DNA from: Edaphochlamys debaryana
Taxonomy: Eukaryota > Chlorophyta > Chlorophyceae > Chlamydomonadales
DNA: 64,000 nucleotides
Reading direction: 5' to 3'
Assembly: GCA_016858145.1 (NCBI GenBank)
Contig: JAEHOE010000171.1
Span: 62,001 to 126,000 of the forward strand
Shown: positions 1 to 12,500 of the stretch, piece after piece
How positions within the stretch are numbered: position 1 is the stretch's first letter
How the letters are laid out: each line of letters begins with the position of its first letter
Made by a program: the position numbers and the translations under genes
Notes under the pieces: model-generated
The model's input: the letters and a program-made list of their open reading frames with translations, nothing else
What the model was told of the DNA's origin: nothing
Database searches by the model: none

Positions 1-1434
1 CCACGGCGCTGCGCCCCTCGCTGCCGTACAGATCCGCCACGGTGCGTGTGATGGGCGCCAGGTTGGCCTCGGCCAGCCTGGGGGGGGGAAGGGGGGGTAG
101 GGAATGGGGGTGAGCAGGGGTGATTGAAGGCAGGAAGGGTTGAGGTTAGGCCGCAAAGGGAGATGCCGCTGAGCAGTGCACATAGCCTGCACTGCCCTTT
201 CCTTGCCCCAACTGCTCCCCCACCCCAGACTGCCCGCGCCAACAAGCAAGAGCACTAGCACCTCTCCTTTCCAGCACACCCTCGTCCATGCATCGGGAAA
301 CCCACCCCACCTGTTGATGAGGCCCGTGATGCGGCGCTCCAGGGCCGCACGGGAGGGGTCGGAGCTGCCGGCAGCTGCTGCTGCGGCGGCGGCGGCCGCA
401 CGCAGCGCCGGGGGCACGTACTTGGTGGCGGAGGGGGCGGCGGGCGCCTGCTGCGGCGCCCCCTCCTCCTCCTCGTCCTCCTCCTCCCCCTCGTCGCCGT
501 CGCTGTCGTTCCCGTCAAGCGCCTGGCCCTCGCCGCCCTCGTTGTCTTCGCCCTCGCCTTGGCTGTCCTCGCCCTCATCCTCCGACCCCTCCTCGTCTTC
601 CTCCGACCCCAGCGGGCCCCGCGCTCCCCGCCCCAGCAGCTGGCCCATGAGCAGGTCCGCCTCCCCGTCCTCGTCCTCGTCCTCCTCCTCCCCCTCATCG
701 TCCTCGCCGTCGTCCTCCGAATCGCCGTCGTACCCGAGGCCAAAGCCTTCCTCATCCTCCCCCTCACTGCCGTCCATCTCATCCTCGTCCTCGCCCTCAT
801 CCCCCTCGCCCTCGCTGCCCGACGACCCCTCCAGCTCGCCCCAGCCATCGCTCCCCTCCTCGTCCTCCCCCTCCTCGCTGCCCTCCTCATCCTCCCCGTC
901 CTCGCTGCCCTCGCCGCTGCTCCCCGAGTCTCCATAAAACGTCTCCCCCCGGCCCGCGGCCCGGACCCGCCGCGCCCCGCCCGGCCCCCGCTCTATCCCC
1001 AGCGCCTCCAGCTCCTCATCGCTCTCCGCCGCCAGCAGCGCCGCAGCGGCGCGGGCCGCCTCCGCCGCGGACGAAGGCACCGGGACCGCGGCCGCGGCCT
1101 TCGCCTTCACCGCTGCCGCGGCCGCGGCCTTGCGCGCGCCCTTGCCGGCCGGGGCTGCGGCCCCCGGGGCCACCACCCCCGCCCCCGCCCTGCCCAGCAG
1201 CTCCTGCGCCTCCGCCCGCTCCTCGGCCCGGCTGAGGAAGGCGGGCAGCAGGGCGCCCTCCGCGGCACTCAGCGCGCCCGTGAGCCGGTCCATGCCGTCC
1301 AGCGCGTCCTGTTCGGTTGGTTGGTGGTTGGCGGTTGGGGGTTGGAGGTTGGGAGCAAGCAACGGTTCAGGTGTGAGTGCCGAGAGGCGGAAGCGCTAGC
1401 GCAAGCAGCTCCTGACCCCGCTACCTCCCGCAAG

Positions 1435-1466
<32 letters not shown>

Positions 1467-2730
1467 CTCCGAGGCCCCCGGCGTACCTTGGCGCTGCGCC
1501 CCAGTCGCTTGGCCAGGCGGGCCTGCGGGGCCGGGCCAGGGTGGGGAGGAGGGGCAGGGCAGGGGCTTGGCGGCTGGGGTAGCGTCAAGGAGGCCAGGGT
1601 GTCGCCAGGCTCACTGCTTCCCGTCCCCCAGTCCACGGGTTCCTCGTGTGCGCCGCCCCAAGACCGGCGTATACAGGACACCGCACGTGCATCAAGTCCT
1701 TGTGACCCGGCGTGTCCCTCAGTTTCCAGCTTCTTTGCGCTTTGCCTCATCAGCCCCGATGTCCTCCCTTTCCCACTTCCCACACAAACACCCCAGCTCC
1801 TGACTCCTCCCCCGCCCAGACCCGTCTCCATGCTAGCCTCTTACCCCCCCCCCTCCTCCCTCCCCCCCTCCAGCCCCCCCCCCCACCTGCAGCCTCAGCT
1901 CCTCCAGGTACGCCTCCCGCCCGCCCCGCCCCTCCCAGCCCTCCGCCAGCAGCTCATGGAAGAGGGTCTTGGGCGCGTCCCAGCCGCCACCGTCCCGGTC
2001 GCCTCCGCGGCCGCCGCGGCCGCCGTCCCTGCCGCCGCCGCGGCCTCCCGCGGCGCCGCCCCGCTGCTGCATGGCCGCCAGGGTGCGGCTGAGACCGACG
2101 GCGGCGGCGCCGGGGCCGCGGCCGCCGCCGCCAGCGCCAGGCCCCGGCGGGCCGGACAGGCGAGGCCGCTTGGCCTGGTGACAGAGGGAGGAGGTTCAAG
2201 CAGGCAGCAAGGGTCTCAGGATAGGCCCTGGGAAGAAAGGTCTATGCACGGGTGCAGATGCCGTTTGGAGTCAGCACGTGCCGGGGAGCTCGGCTGTGGC
2301 CTACCTCCGACCCGCCACGGCCCGCGTTGCCGCCCTCGCCGTGCCGCCGCGGAGCCTCCGCGGCGCCTGCAGCGTGCCGCTTGGTGCCAGCGCCGCCTCC
2401 GCCGCCGCTGTAGCCCTGGAAGCCCCCGCCTCCGCCTCCGCCGGCGCCTCCGAAGCCGCCTCCGCCGCGGCCACGGCCGAACCCGCCGTCGCCTCTGCCC
2501 CTGCCTCCGCCTCCGCCACGGGCCCCGCCGCGGCCAAAGCCGCGGCCGAACCTGCCCCCGCCGCCCCCGCCGCCCTCCCCGCCCCCCAGCTCTTGCATGA
2601 GGGCCGAGGGCAGGCGGGGCCCGCCCCGACCGCCGCCAGGACCGCCGCCAAAGCTACCGAAGCCCCGGCCCCCGCCGCGACCGCCGCCTCGCCCCCGGCC
2701 GCCCCGCCCTCCGCGATCATAGGGGCCCAT
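1..2730 (-). CDS. NOM1: NOM1/Sgd1-like nucleolar MIF4G-domain protein (5' part; continues past the left edge)
   Basis: Five exons read on the minus strand in consistent phase: 2305-2730, 1887-2174, 1487-1522, 311-1308 and 1-77 (open at the window edge). About 608 residues are present. Residues 1-142 are an RGG/GAR-type glycine-arginine region that includes LPSALMQELGGG. A short basic ARLAKRLGRSAK exon follows, then an acidic Glu/Asp/Ser block at about residues 377-541. After it comes TKYVPPALR and LINRLAEANLAPI, the characteristic entry into the MIF4G domain of NOM1/Sgd1 proteins. The MIF4G core and MA3 domain should lie left of the window. The family acts in the nucleolus in 18S rRNA processing and 40S biogenesis. 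The start is the ATG at the head of the GAR exon. It is divergent from the EF-hand gene. The family call is confident; a GAR extension of this size is atypical as far as I recall. Confidence 0.85.
1436..1465. repeat. (CA)n microsatellite in a NOM1 intron
   Basis: An uninterrupted run of CA dinucleotides lies in the intron between the third and fourth NOM1 exons, just outside the donor of the 36-nt exon 1487-1522. It is a simple sequence repeat with no coding role. Confidence 0.9.
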
Positions 2731-3596
2731 GATCAGGCTCCACGCAGTCGATTGCGCGCTAGTGCTGTCCTCGTCGCTCGGAGCCCGAAACGTCGCGTCG
2801 AGGGATGGAAGTCGCCTTGTCGCCTACAGTATCACCTACAATCCTCAAGGCTACGAGTGCTTACTTGCACCGCTATCACGACGAATTCGAGCAGAGGGCA
2901 CCCTGCATCGGGGCAGCACATCATCCGGTTTTCGCGTCCGCACACGCAAGCGAGGTGCCTGGCGCTGTATAGTCGTGCTGAATACATAGAACTACCCGAG
3001 AAAACAACGCCAGGAAGTCGACAACCTCGAAGTGTGGCTTGCGTGCTGGCTGCGCTCAAGGAATAGCTTGTCCCTTACTCTCTTAGCTAGACTGAAGGCG
3101 CATCGTGCAAGCCTGGGCTTGAACCGGGCCCAGGAGGTGCCATTTCGCATCGAGCTCGCGCTGTGGGAGCTGCGTGCTCCCCATCGGCAGTCGGAGGCAG
3201 CTCCTTGACATAAACTTCGCGCGGAAGGCTACCTGGCTTGCCCGCAACCGTTGACGGGCCAGGATGGGGGCATGCCATGCCGTGCTTGGACCCCCGATGG
3301 CCACCTGGTCCCTAGCTGGAGCGCGGTGCTGAGCGTAGGCACGGGGGTGTGTCCCAACCGGACATCCCCGAGCCTATGCCCTTGCCCACGGCGACCCGCC
3401 AGCCCGCCGGGCCTGGGGTCAGCTCCACCGACCTCGACGGCCTAGCCCGCCGCAGCCCAGGCGCGCCCAGCTCGGCCCACCAGGCCACAGCAGAGACCTT
3501 TCTCCGCTGTGACTGAGCCGTGCTCGCCTAGAACAACAGTAGCAACAGCAGCAGCAGTAGCACAGGCGCAAGCCCAAGCTTGAGCTACCGAGCACG
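2731..3596. other. Divergent intergenic region between the NOM1 and EF-hand genes
   Basis: The two genes are transcribed away from each other, so this 866-bp stretch should hold both promoters and both 5' UTRs. It is less GC-extreme than the flanking genes. A CAG/AGC-rich stretch at about 3540-3565 lies just before the EF-hand ATG and is probably 5' UTR. I see no convincing TATA box and no conserved ORF. Confidence 0.6.
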
Positions 3597-6500
3597 ATGG
3601 CGGCCGTGGACCGGCTCCGGTCCTTCTACGGCGATGCGCTCATGGCGCGCAGTGCCACCATGGCCTCCCTGCGCTCGGCGGGGAGCGCGGCCAGGTGGGG
3701 GGGAAGGAGGGGGGGAGGAGGGGGGGAGAGGGAGGGGAGGGGGTGTTTGTTTAGCTGAGGGGAGAGAGGCGGAGGGGAGGGGGGCAGCAGACGGTGGGGG
3801 GCGTGGAGTGAAGGTGCCTTCAAACCGCTTCGAGGTTGGGCGCTGTCGGCCCGGTGCTGACGGCTCGGGCTCACTTCCTCCGCAACCGCCCCTGTCCTGT
3901 CCTCCACACGCCCACCCCTGCCCCCAACCCCCATCCCCAACCCCACCCCGTAGCGTTGTGGCCTCCGCCATCGGCGGCGGCGGTGCCGGCGGCGGCGGCG
4001 GGGACGACGGCGCCGGCCCGGGCGGCCGCAGCCGGCCCGGTGACCACGACGTCGTGATCGACCCCTACGACCTCAGCAGCGGCAGCAGCGGCAGCGGCAG
4101 CGAGGACGAGGGGGAGGGCTCACGCGGATCTAGATCCGGATCGGAAGGATCCGGGTCGCTGCCGGGATCGGATGACGACGACGGTGGCGGCGGATCCGAG
4201 TGGGAGACGGCCTCGGGCTCTGGAGGCGAGGCGGAAGGCGGGGAGCGAGAGGCCGGGGCAGGGGCGGAGGGGGGTGCGGGCGCACGGAGCGTCCGGGGGG
4301 CCCGGTCCGCCGCCGCGGTAGGGACCAACGCCGCGCCGCCGCGGCCCCGCTCCGTCGCCCCCGCCGCCCTCGCCGCCGCCCTGGCCGCCCGTCAAGCCCT
4401 GCGCTCCCGAGCGGGCGCCGCCGGCTCCGTCACCGGCAGCCTCGCGGGCGGGCCCAGCCCAGGCCCAGGCCCAGGCCCAGGCCCCGGGCCCGGCTCCATC
4501 TCTGGAGCCCTGCAGCTTCCGCTCGCGTCAGCGCGCAGCCGCGCGGTGTCGCGGGCGGGTGTGCGGGGCGCAGTGCCGGCGCTGGGCTCCGTGGCCGGCA
4601 GCATGTCGCTGGGCGGGGGCTCCACGCTGTTGGGGGCGGGGGCGGAGGCCGGGGGTACGGCCTCGGGCGCGGCCGCGGGCGGCGGCGGCGGCCCCCCCAA
4701 CCGGCTGAGCGGCATGTCGGTGCGGCGGCGGCTGCTGCGGCGGCGCGGGTGGGACTTCGTGACTCAGGACAGCGAGGTGGGCCCGGGGTGGGGTGCAGCT
4801 TGTGGTCGGGCCCGGGGTGGGGGGTGGGGAGGGGGTGTTTGTTGCTGAACGGGATCGTGCCGACGCCAGGGAAACCTTGCATGGATAGGTACATACCGCC
4901 GAGTTAACCAAGGGGGGAAGAGCTCCGGAGTGTCCGCGTGACGAGGGTTGCTGACGGGTGGGGAGGGGTGTGGGGTGTGGGGTTGGGCTTGGGTTTGGGG
5001 TGGATGAGGTTGGCCTGTTAGGCCTGAGGCCGCATGGGCTGGCTCGGGGCTGGCGGGGCCGGTCCTCAGTTGGGGGGGCGGGGCAGCTGCACTGGCCGCC
5101 CCAGGCCTGCTCCCGCTGACCCGGCTCTGGCACCCATCCGCCCTCCCTGCCGTCCACTTACACAGCCCCCTTGGACCCCTACCTCGGAAGCCCCCTGCAC
5201 ATTCCCAAAAACAACTTCCCCAAACACTCCCCTCCATCCCCTCAACCCCCTCAGCAACAAACACCCCCTCAACACCCCCCCTCCTCGACCCCCCCCCTCG
5301 ACTCCCTCCCCTCAACACCCACCCACCCACCCCAGATCGACTACCAGCTGGGCCGGGAGCTGCCCGACGTGCTCACGCGGCCGCAGCCCACAGTCAACTC
5401 CGAGGTGGGGGGGAGGAAGGGATGTGCTTGGGGGGAAGGGAGGTAGGGGGGGCGTGGGGCTGCCGGCACGTGGGCTGCATGGGCGGCCCGCAGCTCCGTG
5501 ATCCTGAGGGATTGCAAAGCTTGATGGTGGCTGGGCAGCAAAGGTCACGGGAGTGGCTGTACCGTAATTGGGGCCTGATGCTTCCCCCCTTCGGCCCCCT
5601 GCACCTTCCCCCGTACCCCCCAGGACGAGGAGGAGGAGGACGACGGCGGGGGTGACGGCGACAGTGAGGACATGGAGGGGGGCGTGGTGGTGGACAAGCC
5701 GCCCGCGCCGCCGCCCGGGCCCGCGCTGGAGGCGGTGAGTGCATGCAGGGGCCACACCAAGGAAAGCGGGGACCCAGGGGTCCCCGCCGGCTTGGTGCCT
5801 CTGCGCTTGCTGGCTGGCGCTGCGTGCGCGACCGTGTGTGCCCCGACCACGTGCCCTGACCTGCCCTGTCCGATCCTGTCCCACCCGGTCCGGTCCGATC
5901 CAATCCTGTCCGGTCTTGTCCGCCCTCAGATCAAGTCGTACGCGCACGAGGCCGCTCCCGAGGTGGTGTGGAAGGAGCGCCTGCGTGTGGCCAAGCGCCA
6001 GGCGCGGGCCACGGGGCAGGCGGTGACGCTGCGGGGGCGCATGGACGGCAGGAAGCGGAGGGAGCTGGCGAGGAAGGTGGGGGGGGAGGGGGGAGGGGGG
6101 AGGGCGAGGAGAGGGGAGGAGAGGGGAGGAGAGGGGAGAGGTGGTTGAGGAGGTACGGTGTGTCACGGTAATGGGGTGTGCAGCGCGTCACTGGAGGAGC
6201 TCCAGAGGGGCTCCGGGGCGTGCGGCGCCATGCCTTCGCGCGCTGCCCCCACCCCCCAGCTCTCACCCTGCCCAGCCCCACTCCGCCCCGCCCCCTCCCA
6301 CGCCTTCTCTCCCCCCTCCCTTCCCCGGCTCCCGCAGATCCAAAAGTGGGACAACCGCGAGTGGTTCGAATCCCGCCGCCGCGCCCCCCCCGCCCCCCCG
6401 CTGCACCCCGCCGTGGCCCGCGTCATCGAGCAGTGGTTTGCGCTGGTGGACGACGACGGCAGCGGCACCCTCAACCACGAGGAGCTGCTCACGGCGCTCA

Positions 6501-9500
6501 AGGTGGGGGGGGGGGAGGGGGGGGAGGGGGGAGGGGGCCGGGTGTGAACGGCTGCTAGTGCGACCCGGAAAAACAAAGGCGGGAACATGGGAAGTGTACA
6601 CGGCGCTCAGGGTGGGTTTTGAAGGGGGAGGGGGAGGAACAGGTCACGGGGCTCACGGTGGGGTATGGACTGAGAGGGGCGGATGGGGGGCCGGGTGTTC
6701 GGGGCTGCTCGTGGAGGCAAGGTGGAGGCAAGGGGCCAGGGAAGAGGGCGGAGGCCTGCGTGCCAACGCGCAACGCCAGCGATGTGCCCTCGCCCTCCCA
6801 GAACCGCTGCGGTATCCACCACGTCCCCCAACCCTTCCCGCCCCTCCCGCCCCTCCCGCCCTTCCCACCCTTCCCGCCCCCCCCCCCCCAGGCCTCCGAC
6901 GTCCCCGTCACGTCCGAAAACATCACCGAGATGATTGGGCTCATGGACCTGGACGGAGACGGGGTGATCGCGTGGAAGGAGTTCGAGACGTTCTTCATGT
7001 GGGGGAGGGGGGGGGAAGGGAGGAGGGGAAAGGGGTGTTTGAAGCTGATAAGGGGGAGATCGTCTAGTTGTTAGTGGGATTGCCGGAGAAGGTACATACC
7101 GCCACAGAGTCCATGCGGGGAAAGAGTGGGGGGGAAAGGGGGGGACAAGGAAGGAAGGGAGTAGGAGTGCAAAGGGGGCGCCGTGGCCGCAAGCAAGGGG
7201 GTCTCAGGGCCTGTCACGGGGCGGAGGGGCAGAGGGGCAGCGGGGTACCGGGTGGTTTGGGCATCGCACGGTCAAGAGGCAGGGCAGGAGCGAGTCTTTC
7301 GCAGGGCCTCACCTGGCCCGCCACGTGTCGCCCCAAGGCCCCCTCACCTCCGCTTCCCTCCCTTCCCTCGCCCCGCTTCCCCCCTCTCCCCCCAGGTACG
7401 AGTTCGCTGCCGGCAAGAACCTGCTGAGCGGCGAGTACGTGCTGCCCAGCGGAGTGGTGAGCGGAGGGAGGGGCACAGGGGGGAGGGGAAAGGCGGGAGG
7501 GGACAAGATGGGCAGTATCAGGGAGCAGGGGAATGGGGGAGCCCTTTTTGCCAACCGACTCCTCTGCCCTCGGGCCCAGCGCCCGCGCCTGCGCCTGCCG
7601 CTCCTCAGGCTGTCCGGGCCGGTGCCCTCCGATCTGGGCCGTCCGCTCCCGCCCCCCCTACCTTACCTCCTCCTCCTCTTCGCCCCCCCCCCCAGGCCCT
7701 CCCCTTCGGTGTTATGATCGCCAAGCTCAAGCGGGACCGCCTGCTGGGGGACCTCATGGAGGCAAGGGGGGGGGGGACCTCATGGAGGCAAGGGGGGGGG
7801 ACCTCATGGAGGCAAGGGGGGGGGGGGGGACCTCATGGAATCAAGGGGGGGGGGGGGGACCTCATGGAATCAAGGGGGGGACCTCATGGAGGCAAGGGGG
7901 GGGGGACCTCATGGAGGCAAGGGGGGGGGGGACCTCATGGAGGCAAGGGGGGGGGGGACCTCATGGAGGCAAGGGGGGGGGGACCTCATGGAGGCAAGGG
8001 GGGGAGGGACCTCATGGAGGCAAGGGGGGGGGGGGGACCTCATGGAGGCAAGGGGGGGGGGGGACCTCATGGAGGCAAGGGGGGGGGGACCTCATGGAGG
8101 CAAGGGGGGGGGGACCTCATGGAGGCAAGGGGGGGGGGACCTCATGGAGGCAAAGGGGGCGGGGACCTCATGGAGGCAAGGGGGGGAGGGACCTCATGGA
8201 GGCAAGGGGGGGGGGGCCTCATGGAGGCAAGGGGAGGGGGGGACCTCATGGAATCAAGGGGGGGACCTCATGGAGGAAGGGGGGGGGGACCTCATGGAGG
8301 AAAGGGGGGGGGGACCTCATGGAGGCAAAGGGGGGGGGACCTCATGGAGGCAAGGGGGGGAGGGACCTCATGGAGGCAAGGGGGGGGGGGACCTCATGGA
8401 GGCAAGGGGGGGGGGACCTCATGGAAGAAAGCGGGGGGACCTCATGGAGGAAAGGGGGTGGGTGGGTAGAGGGATAGCGGAGGGGAGGGGGATGTAATTG
8501 AGGAAGGAGGGGCAAATGTGCGAGCGGCTTGGGAGCGCCGATGCGGGTGACATGCACGGGTTGGCTGACTCTTCCCCTCCCCCGCCCCGCTTACCCCTAC
8601 CCCCACCCCACCCCCCAGGGCGGCTCTGCCCGGGTGCGGTGGCAACAGATCGCGGACAACCCAGTCGCCATGGAGGTGTGTGTGTGGGGGGGGGGTCGTT
8701 TGACGATTTGCGCAATTGGGGTGGGGGGGAGGGAGGGGGAGGGGGGTGGCACTTGTGTGTCCCCTCCCCTTTACTCCTAGTTCCCTTCCTTTCTGTGCTC
8801 CACCTTTCAGTGCCTCTGCCTCCCCTTACCCTTACCCCTCCCCCGACCCCCCCACCCCGATCCCGCTCAGATACACACACCCCTTACCCCCCTCCCCCCC
8901 CCCAGGACGAGCTTGGCACCATGGCGGCTGTGGAGATGGCGCTGGAGGAGATGCGGGTGGGGGGGGGGGGGGGGAGGGCAGAGGGAAAGGGAGGCGCAGA
9001 CGAGGGGCAGCATGCCGGCGCAAGGGGTGTGACAGGGCCCTGATGGCTCCATCAGCCGGCCACTACCCACGCTCACACCGCTCCATCCACCCCCCGCCCC
9101 CACGCCCCCCCCCAGAACCCCGCTCTGGCCCGCGCCCGCGAGCGAGCCAACCGCGCCCTGGCCTCGCTCCCCCCGGCCATGCGCACAGCCTCCCTGGCCC
9201 GACACCTGCAGCGCCACCCGGACCTCACGGAAAAGGTGTGGGGGGGGGGGAGGGGGGCGGTGGGGGGTTGCAAGCTGAGCGGGAGTGCGGGCGTGGGGGT
9301 AGACAAGGTTGATGCCAAATCACGGTCGGCACGCGTCGCTCCAGCCTCCGACCTTTCCCCTTTCCCCTCCTCCCTGCCCCCCCCCTTCCCCCCCCAAGCT
9401 CCTGCGCGCCCCCTCCATGGCCCCCCGCCTGGCCGCCTCTCTGCGTCGCTCCGCTTCCTCCACCTCGGCAGTGTTGGCCCGACTAGGTGGGTGGGGGAAG

Positions 9501-12500
9501 GGAGGAACGGGGGTGGGGTCACGAAAAGGGACTGCAGGACTGGGCGAACGGGGGTGGGGGGTGGGGGAGGGACCGAAGGGAGGGTCCGGTTGGGTAACTC
9601 CGCGCAAACGGGCCTGAGGAGGGCAGCAGCCGGGCTCCGAGCAGGCGCTTTCTTCCCTGCGCCACGCTCATTGGGGTATGGCTGGGCGCTCCAGGGGCGG
9701 CGCGTTCTCGCCGTGGAAGCCTGGCTTCATCTTCCTTTGCCCCCAGCTTTGCCATACCCCCCTCCCCATTCCCTTCCTCCTTCCTCCCCAGCTTCCGCCG
9801 GCTCCTCCAGCAGCCGCGCCTCCTCCGCAGTGGGGGGCGGCGCGGGGCAGCAGCAGTCGGCCAGCGGGGGCGCGGGCGGCGGGGGGACGCGGGTGAGCGC
9901 GGGGCGGGGGGGGGGGGGGGGTAACAAGGGCGCAGGGTTGCATGACCCGGGGGTGCGGCTGCGGGTGGCAGGCGTGCGCTCCGGGCGCTTGCTGGGCAAC
10001 TCCTGTCCTGGCAGGGTGCCTGCAGGGATGCGGCTGACGCGCGCAGTGCCCAATCCTCCATCCTCCATCCACCCCTCTCCCCCCCCCTCCCTTCATCTCC
10101 CCCCCCTCACCCCCCCCCCTCAGGGCGGACCTCAACGTGGCGGTGGCCATGGCCCCTCCCCCCTCTTCCCCCCCCCCTTCATCTCCCCCCCCCTCTCCTC
10201 CCCCCCCCTCAGGGCGGCAACGTGGACCTCAACGTGGCGGTGGCCATGGCCGCGGGCCTCGATTGGCCCGTGGGGGGGGCCAACTTCTACAACAAGCGGG
10301 CGAGGGCGGTGCTGAGGGTGAGGGGGCCGGGGGCTGGTGTAGCGTTCGTGCAAGGTTTGAAGTGGGGGCGAGGGTGGTGATGGGGGGGGCCCTTCCGCGG
10401 TTGCCCCCTCCCCGACTCCTCCTAATGTCCAATGCCCCCTTTCTCACCCCTCCTCTCCCCCCCTGTCAGGCCGCCTGCCAGAAGCCCCCCGAGGCCATCC
10501 TCCGCTCCTCCGCCACCACCGTAGCGGGGCTATCCAGCACGCAGGGGGGCGGAGCCAACACCCTCAACGGCGGAGCAGGGGGGACCAGGGGTGGCGGCGG
10601 CGGCACGCGCAGCGGCGGCGTGGCGGCTGGCACAGCCTCAGGAGCCCAGGCCGGGTCGCCGGCCCGGCCGGGCGATGCGGCGGGCCCGGGCGGGCCCAAG
10701 GCGGGCCCAGGCTCCGTGCTGAGCCTGGGCATGCTGAGCCGAGTGGCAAGCGCGCGGAAGGCGGCGGCGGCGGCGGCTGGCGGTGGCGACGATGGCGACA
10801 GGTGTGTAGGGGCCGGGGGCGAGAGGGCTGCGGGAGGAGGGGGGAGGGCGGTGGGAAGGGTGGGGCCGGGTGCGGGCCCCGAGCCAGCTGGGAAGGGCCC
10901 CTCTTCCTGACTGCGCCCAGCTGCACCCCTGGTGCCCCTGTGTGGGCGTGCGCAGCCCCGAGTACGCACACTGCATTAACCCTACGCATCCTAAACACAC
11001 GGCTTGCCGGCACACGGCTGGCCGGCTCTCGGCCGTGCCCACGTTTATCTGGCTTACAAGAGCAGCCCATCAACAACTGCTTCCCGGCTTTCACGAGCAG
11101 GCCTCCACACACGCGCTCCTTCCCCTTTCCTTCTTCCCTTTCCCACCCGTTAGCTCCGACTCCGACGGCGCCGAGCTGCTCCCCTGGCTGGTCAACGCCA
11201 AGCGGAGGGAGCGGGAGGAGGCGGCGGAGCGGGGGGCGGCGGGGGGGCGGCCGGGGGCGGGGGCGGCGGCCTCGGGGCACCACCCCGCACGGGGCGAACA
11301 CGGGGACGGGGAGGAGGAGGACGGGGAGGACATGTGGGGCTCTCCCATGCTCCGGTCCTGGCTGCTGGCGGAGAGGCGGCAGAGGGACGTCGACCTGGCG
11401 GGGGCGGGGGCGGGGGCGGGGGCGGGGGCGGGGGCGGGGGCGGGGGCGGGGGCCGGGTCCCGGCCCGGGACCGGGCTGGGGCTGGCTGCCGCAGCGGATG
11501 CAGAGGCGGAGGCGGGGGCGTTTGCGGGGGCTGAGGCGGGTTCGCCTCTCACGCCCCGCAGCGCCCTGGAAGCAGCAGAGGCAGCCGAGGCAGCAGCGGG
11601 GGCGGGGGCGGAAGAGTCTGAGCCGGGGTCAGTTCCGCCCGTGGCCCGGGGCCCGGCGGGGGGGCGGGCGAGCCGCTTCTCAATCATGACCGCCCCCCCG
11701 GCGGCGGCCCTGCTCCCTTCCAGTGCGGAGGGAAACGATCTGGGTCGGAGGGCGGTGTCGCCCGTTCCGCCCCTGCCACTGGGAGACATCGCATCTCCGG
11801 GCGCCGGCGCGGGCGCGGGGGAGGCGGACGGGACGGACGGGGCCCTGTCCTCCCCCGATCCCTCCTCCTATGCGCCCACGCCCGTGGGTGCGAGGGCGCG
11901 CAAGCCGCGGCGGCGGATGCGGTTCGTGGATGAGGACGAGGCGGGGGCCGGGGCGGAGGCGGAGGCGGGGCAGGTGAGGAGGGGGGCTTGGGTGCAGGGG
12001 TCGGTCCGCGGGTAGAGGCGGGGCAGGGTATAAGCCACCTTGGCTGGTGGTGGTGCCGTGGGTAGTACCGGTAGTTGGTCGACTGGTCGGCGCGGACGGC
12101 TCAGGGATCTCGGGGCTTGACCCGGAAGCCAAGTGGTGGGTTGGGGGCACGGTGGTTGGGGGGCACGGGGCGGTCCGCTCCTGTGGGGAGCGGCAGGAGG
12201 CGGGGGGCTGGAGGAAGGCTGGGCGGGGTGTGCGCAACAGGGGGTGCTGGTAGTCGGGCCGAAACCCGGGGAAGGAAGGTTGGGTTGTGTGGGGATTTGA
12301 GGGTAGCATGGGCGGCCCGAGGGCTGTGGGGACAGTCCTTGGTCGACCGGTCGGCGCACCCGGCTCAGGGGCTTACGGCGCCAACCCTCCCCCCTCCACC
12401 CTTCCCCGTCCCCTCCCCAACAGGACGCACCGACAGATGCGGAGGCAGGCGACGGCGCCGACGCAGGCGAGGGCCCGGGCCTGGGCCCCGAGGCCTCGGC

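Noticed and set aside
176..937. Ser/Pro-rich plus-strand ORF of about 250 aa
   Set aside because: It is the antisense of the acidic Glu/Asp/Ser stretch of NOM1; codons are explained by the minus-strand gene.
7746..8458. CRISPR-like array
   Set aside because: Units are contiguous with only G-run length variation and no unique spacers, in a eukaryotic intron.
7183..8497. Gly-rich proteins of 220-428 aa across the minisatellite
   Set aside because: All three frames are open only because the repeat unit has no stop. The conserved downstream exon 10 joins in phase with the donor at 7761.
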